A DNA stretch of 16,434 nucleotides from Pseudomonadota bacterium (GTDB lineage Bacteria; Myxococcota_A; Bradymonadia; UBA4248): positions 1 to 16,434 of the forward strand of contig WQTY01000007.1 in the NCBI GenBank assembly GCA_009786045.1, given 5' to 3'. Within the stretch, counting starts at the first letter, position 1; each line of letters begins with the position of its first letter. The position numbers were made by a program, and so were the translations under genes. The notes beneath the pieces are model-generated. The model saw nothing but the letters and a program-made list of their open reading frames with translations. It had not been told where the DNA came from and searched no databases. Below are positions 14,202-16,434 of the stretch, in pieces.

Positions 14202-15539
14202 ATGGAGAAAACAACAAAAACGGATCAAATTCTTGAGAGGAAGTCAGATAATACGGCAAGCACAAGCCTCTTAAAAACTGACGAAAAAAGCGCAGAAGAG
14301 GCGCCAAAATCCTTTGAAACAACACTGAGTGAGGCTCTTGGAACCAAAGACGGCGCTTTGGTACATCGTCTGCTCAAGGGAACTTCTGATGAGGCAGATG
14401 TTCGCTCCATTGCCACGAACTCGCTCATGATGAATACCCTGATGAAAACGCTCAAGGGTGATGTGCTCCATGAGTGCCTCAACACGCTGTACATATATGT
14501 TACCGATATTGGTGTTCTCGCAAGCTGCATCAAGGCACGCTTTGGTGTTAATTTAGGGGCCAAAACGCCAGAAGGCCAAAGACTCATAAGAGCCCTGAGC
14601 AGACCCGAAAAATCATGGACACTTGTCGGTGCCAAACGCGTCTACAAATGTCTTCTTCTGTTGCCGCCATCCCATGTGGCACAGGTAAAAGACATCACAA
14701 CAACGAATACAACCCGTGGCACAAGCGGTGCAGCAGTAGCCAACCTTGGTGTCATTAATATAGACTATATCGACTCAGACCCAGACAGAATCGTAGGCAC
14801 AACCTACTGTGATGATCCGAAAGACGCCCAATTTAATCTGCCTTTGCTGGATACGACCATTGTCCATGAGATCGGACACGTTGTCGATGCAGGCAAAAGT
14901 CCTCGATACTCAGAAGATCCTGGTTTTCGCAAAATTTCCGGCTGGAAAGATGAAGGTCAGGATGCAGTCAAGCTCGCCAAAGCAATCGAAGGGTGCGCCA
15001 CAACGCCTTACGCCAATGTCAGCATCGTAGAAGAGCCCATTGCCAAAAAAGGCGCAGAGCTAATGCTCAAGGATGAGGTTGTTCGAGAAAGTGATATAGA
15101 AGACAGAGTTAAAAAAGCGTTCAAAGAGCTCAAGATGGACGAAGCAGGCAGCCCAAACCGCGGACTGCCGACTTACAATATCGGATGCCGCAGCGCCCAA
15201 GACCTGACAAAGGTGCTCGAAAAAAGTACGGTTTATCAGCACATCATCCGCTCCTGGGCATCTAAATCTCCATGGAAAAAAGGCTTGCAGGCAGACATGA
15301 AGCGCCAAATTCACCAAGGCTATAAGAATAGTTCTTGGTATTCCTTCGACAATGCGGCGTTTGTCGATAAAATCAGCCAATATCAGCTGCGCGACCCCGG
15401 TGAAGAGTTTGCCGAAGTCTATGCGACCTACCACGTCGCCAACCCAAAAGGCGATAAACTCAAAGCAGCCCATAAAGATGGGCTCAAAAAGATGGGCCTG
15501 GACACGGATCCGTCCTCTGCTGGAAAGAAAGGATCATAG
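14202..15539 (+). CDS. Leaderless HEIGH-motif zinc metallopeptidase, toxin-like
   Basis: Unnamed 445-aa protein. ATG at 14202 has GAGGT (14191-14195) six bases upstream and is preferred to an in-frame TTG at 14187. No signal peptide or membrane span is present. The first ~50 residues are Lys/Glu/Ser/Thr-rich and look disordered. A helical region (50-130) follows. Then comes a segment of the type TWTLVGAKRVYKCLLLLPPSHVAQV, which I associate with predicted effector-type peptidases. The zinc motif is TTIVHEIGHVVDAG (His222, Glu223, His226). DPGEEFAEVYATYH (398-411) supplies a probable third glutamate ligand, as in gluzincins of the anthrax lethal-factor kind, though the ~175-residue spacing is long and contains an insertion. 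The gene overlaps the start of a probable lipoprotein gene by one base. It could be an injected effector, an antibacterial toxin or a cytoplasmic protease; the peptidase call is strong, the role open. Confidence 0.75.
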   Translation: MEKTTKTDQILERKSDNTASTSLLKTDEKSAEEAPKSFETTLSEALGTKDGALVHRLLKGTSDEADVRSIATNSLMMNTLMKTLKGDVLHECLNTLYIYVTDIGVLASCIKARFGVNLGAKTPEGQRLIRALSRPEKSWTLVGAKRVYKCLLLLPPSHVAQVKDITTTNTTRGTSGAAVANLGVINIDYIDSDPDRIVGTTYCDDPKDAQFNLPLLDTTIVHEIGHVVDAGKSPRYSEDPGFRKISGWKDEGQDAVKLAKAIEGCATTPYANVSIVEEPIAKKGAELMLKDEVVRESDIEDRVKKAFKELKMDEAGSPNRGLPTYNIGCRSAQDLTKVLEKSTVYQHIIRSWASKSPWKKGLQADMKRQIHQGYKNSSWYSFDNAAFVDKISQYQLRDPGEEFAEVYATYHVANPKGDKLKAAHKDGLKKMGLDTDPSSAGKKGS

Positions 15540-16240
15540 TGACGATGGTCAGGCGAAAAATGATCCTCAAACACCTCGTGCCTTCGGGCTTAATCATGGC
15601 AGTATGTATGTCTTGCTCGCCCACATCTCCCTCACCCTCTCAGCCCCAAGAATCCGCTCAAACTGCCACGCCTGTCATTGAGGTTTCTGAAGCGGTATGG
15701 GGTGATGACATGAACCGTGGGAGTTTGTTTGATGAAGAAGCTGATACAAAACAAGCTATGGCTGTTGTCAATGCGACCCTGAGTTCCAGGCAAAGAGCCC
15801 ATGCTCGCTACAGCATCGGCAACTTGGCTTTCGTCGAAGTTATCACCTCACCTGACCCAGAACTCATAGACGTCGATGCTACCAATCTGCACGTTGCTGT
15901 TGTTCTCGGTGACAAACCGCGCTTGGTGAGCCTTCCAGACAAAGCACTTTTTGCCCATTTTGCCAGAAACATCCGCCCCAATCCCGACAAGCTTGAGTTT
16001 AAACACCGTATTCGGACAGCCTTACTACTTGCAACGAATTCGGACTGGATTGCCGATGAGTCTGAACCAACATGGATCGATGAAAATGGGATACTCGTTA
16101 TCCATTACCATAGATACGTTGATAGCGACAGCGGCACCCTGTCCATGCGACAGCCCCCACCAATATTGCAGGAGTGCACCCTCACTGTTGATGCCAATCA
16201 GGACTTTACGTTGGAATGCATTGACCGAGGGTATATGTAG
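15539..16240 (+). CDS. Probable lipoprotein paired with the metallopeptidase
   Basis: Unrecognised 233-aa protein. GTG at 15539 overlaps the last base of the upstream TAG stop, with AAAGGA at 15528-15533 five bases before it; ATG at 15545 is an alternative two codons in. The N-terminus MTMVRRKMILKHLVPSGLIM is basic then hydrophobic and runs into AVCMSCSPTSPSPSQPQ. Cys23 or Cys26 could be lipidated, but neither fits the L-[AST]-[GAS]-C lipobox well. A Ser/Pro/Gln linker follows and then a mixed alpha/beta domain of about 180 residues with two later cysteines (LQECTL and LECIDRGYM), possibly disulfide bonded. The tight overlap implies cotranscription and coupling with the metallopeptidase. An immunity, chaperone or delivery-anchor role is conceivable, but nothing in the sequence proves it. 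Confidence 0.65.
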   Translation: MTMVRRKMILKHLVPSGLIMAVCMSCSPTSPSPSQPQESAQTATPVIEVSEAVWGDDMNRGSLFDEEADTKQAMAVVNATLSSRQRAHARYSIGNLAFVEVITSPDPELIDVDATNLHVAVVLGDKPRLVSLPDKALFAHFARNIRPNPDKLEFKHRIRTALLLATNSDWIADESEPTWIDENGILVIHYHRYVDSDSGTLSMRQPPPILQECTLTVDANQDFTLECIDRGYM

Positions 16241-16342
16241 CCAACCTTTGGCAGGCACCAGTGAATTTGCGTGAGGTGGCTTGGGATATTTCGAGTTCAT
16301 CTCATGCCGGCGAGTGTAAACCTCCATACAAAATAACACCCG

Positions 16343-16399
16343 AGCGGGGCGTTGCGGGGCCGGCGATTGAGGCCCCGCTTTGGGGGTAGACGCGTATCG
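16343..16399 (-). repeat. 57-bp dispersed repeat, copy 2 (inverted relative to copy 1)
   Basis: This matches the reverse complement of 11997-12054 with a single one-base deletion. It keeps the GCGGGGCC/GGCCCCGC hairpin but lacks the long T-run that follows copy 1, so it is a weaker terminator candidate. It lies 103 bases past the lipoprotein gene. Bases 16400-16434 after it show only a short CGCC-GA-GGCG palindrome and no gene. Confidence 0.85.
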
Positions 16400-16434
16400 C
16401 GCTCGCCGAGGCGGTGCATTGTCGTCGTCAGCGG

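Noticed and set aside
11997..16399. Composite transposon interpretation of the segment between the 57-bp repeats
   Set aside because: No transposase, integrase or target-site duplication is visible at either end; a dispersed palindromic repeat family is simpler.
1..16434. tRNA, rRNA or CRISPR content
   Set aside because: No cloverleaf with conserved TTCGA-type arm, no rRNA-like stretch and no regularly spaced direct repeats were seen on reading through.

Overview
The window is chromosomal DNA of a Gram-negative bacterium, most likely of the former Deltaproteobacteria (Myxococcota or Bradymonadota-like). That placement rests on a stand-alone MglA polarity GTPase very close to the Myxococcus type, a possible DUF4388/PATAN-like protein, a LysM-MepA murein endopeptidase and an outer-membrane barrel-like protein. 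It is an inference from gene content, not a phylogenetic result. No rRNA, tRNA, CRISPR array, transposase or integrase was seen.

Positions 1-11912 are a dense, almost entirely plus-strand housekeeping block. In order it holds: the 3' part of an unrecognised protein; a secreted LysM/M74 murein endopeptidase; an RsmF-like rRNA m5C methyltransferase; MglA; an RluA-family pseudouridine synthase; the Sec accessory genes yajC, secD and secF; recJ; a small membrane protein translationally coupled to trmB; and trmB itself. Themes are envelope biogenesis and protein export (LysM-MepA, YajC-SecD-SecF), RNA modification (RsmF-like, RluA-like, TrmB), recombination and repair (RecJ) and polarity (MglA). 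Two strong hairpins without U-tracts separate secD from secF and secF from recJ.

Positions 11913-12239 are an intergenic island of stacked inverted repeats: a hairpin at the trmB stop codon, a perfect 20-bp inverted repeat, a 57-bp repeat ending in an intrinsic terminator, and two more hairpins. The 57-bp repeat recurs inverted at 16343-16398, so the two copies bracket about 4.3 kb of accessory genes.

The bracketed segment carries a GNAT acetyltransferase on the minus strand, a barrel-like outer-membrane protein with its own terminator, and a two-gene unit of a leaderless HEIGH zinc metallopeptidase plus a probable lipoprotein whose start overlaps its stop. That last pair is the least familiar part of the window. 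A toxin or injected effector with a lipoprotein partner is one reading, but it is not proven by the sequence.
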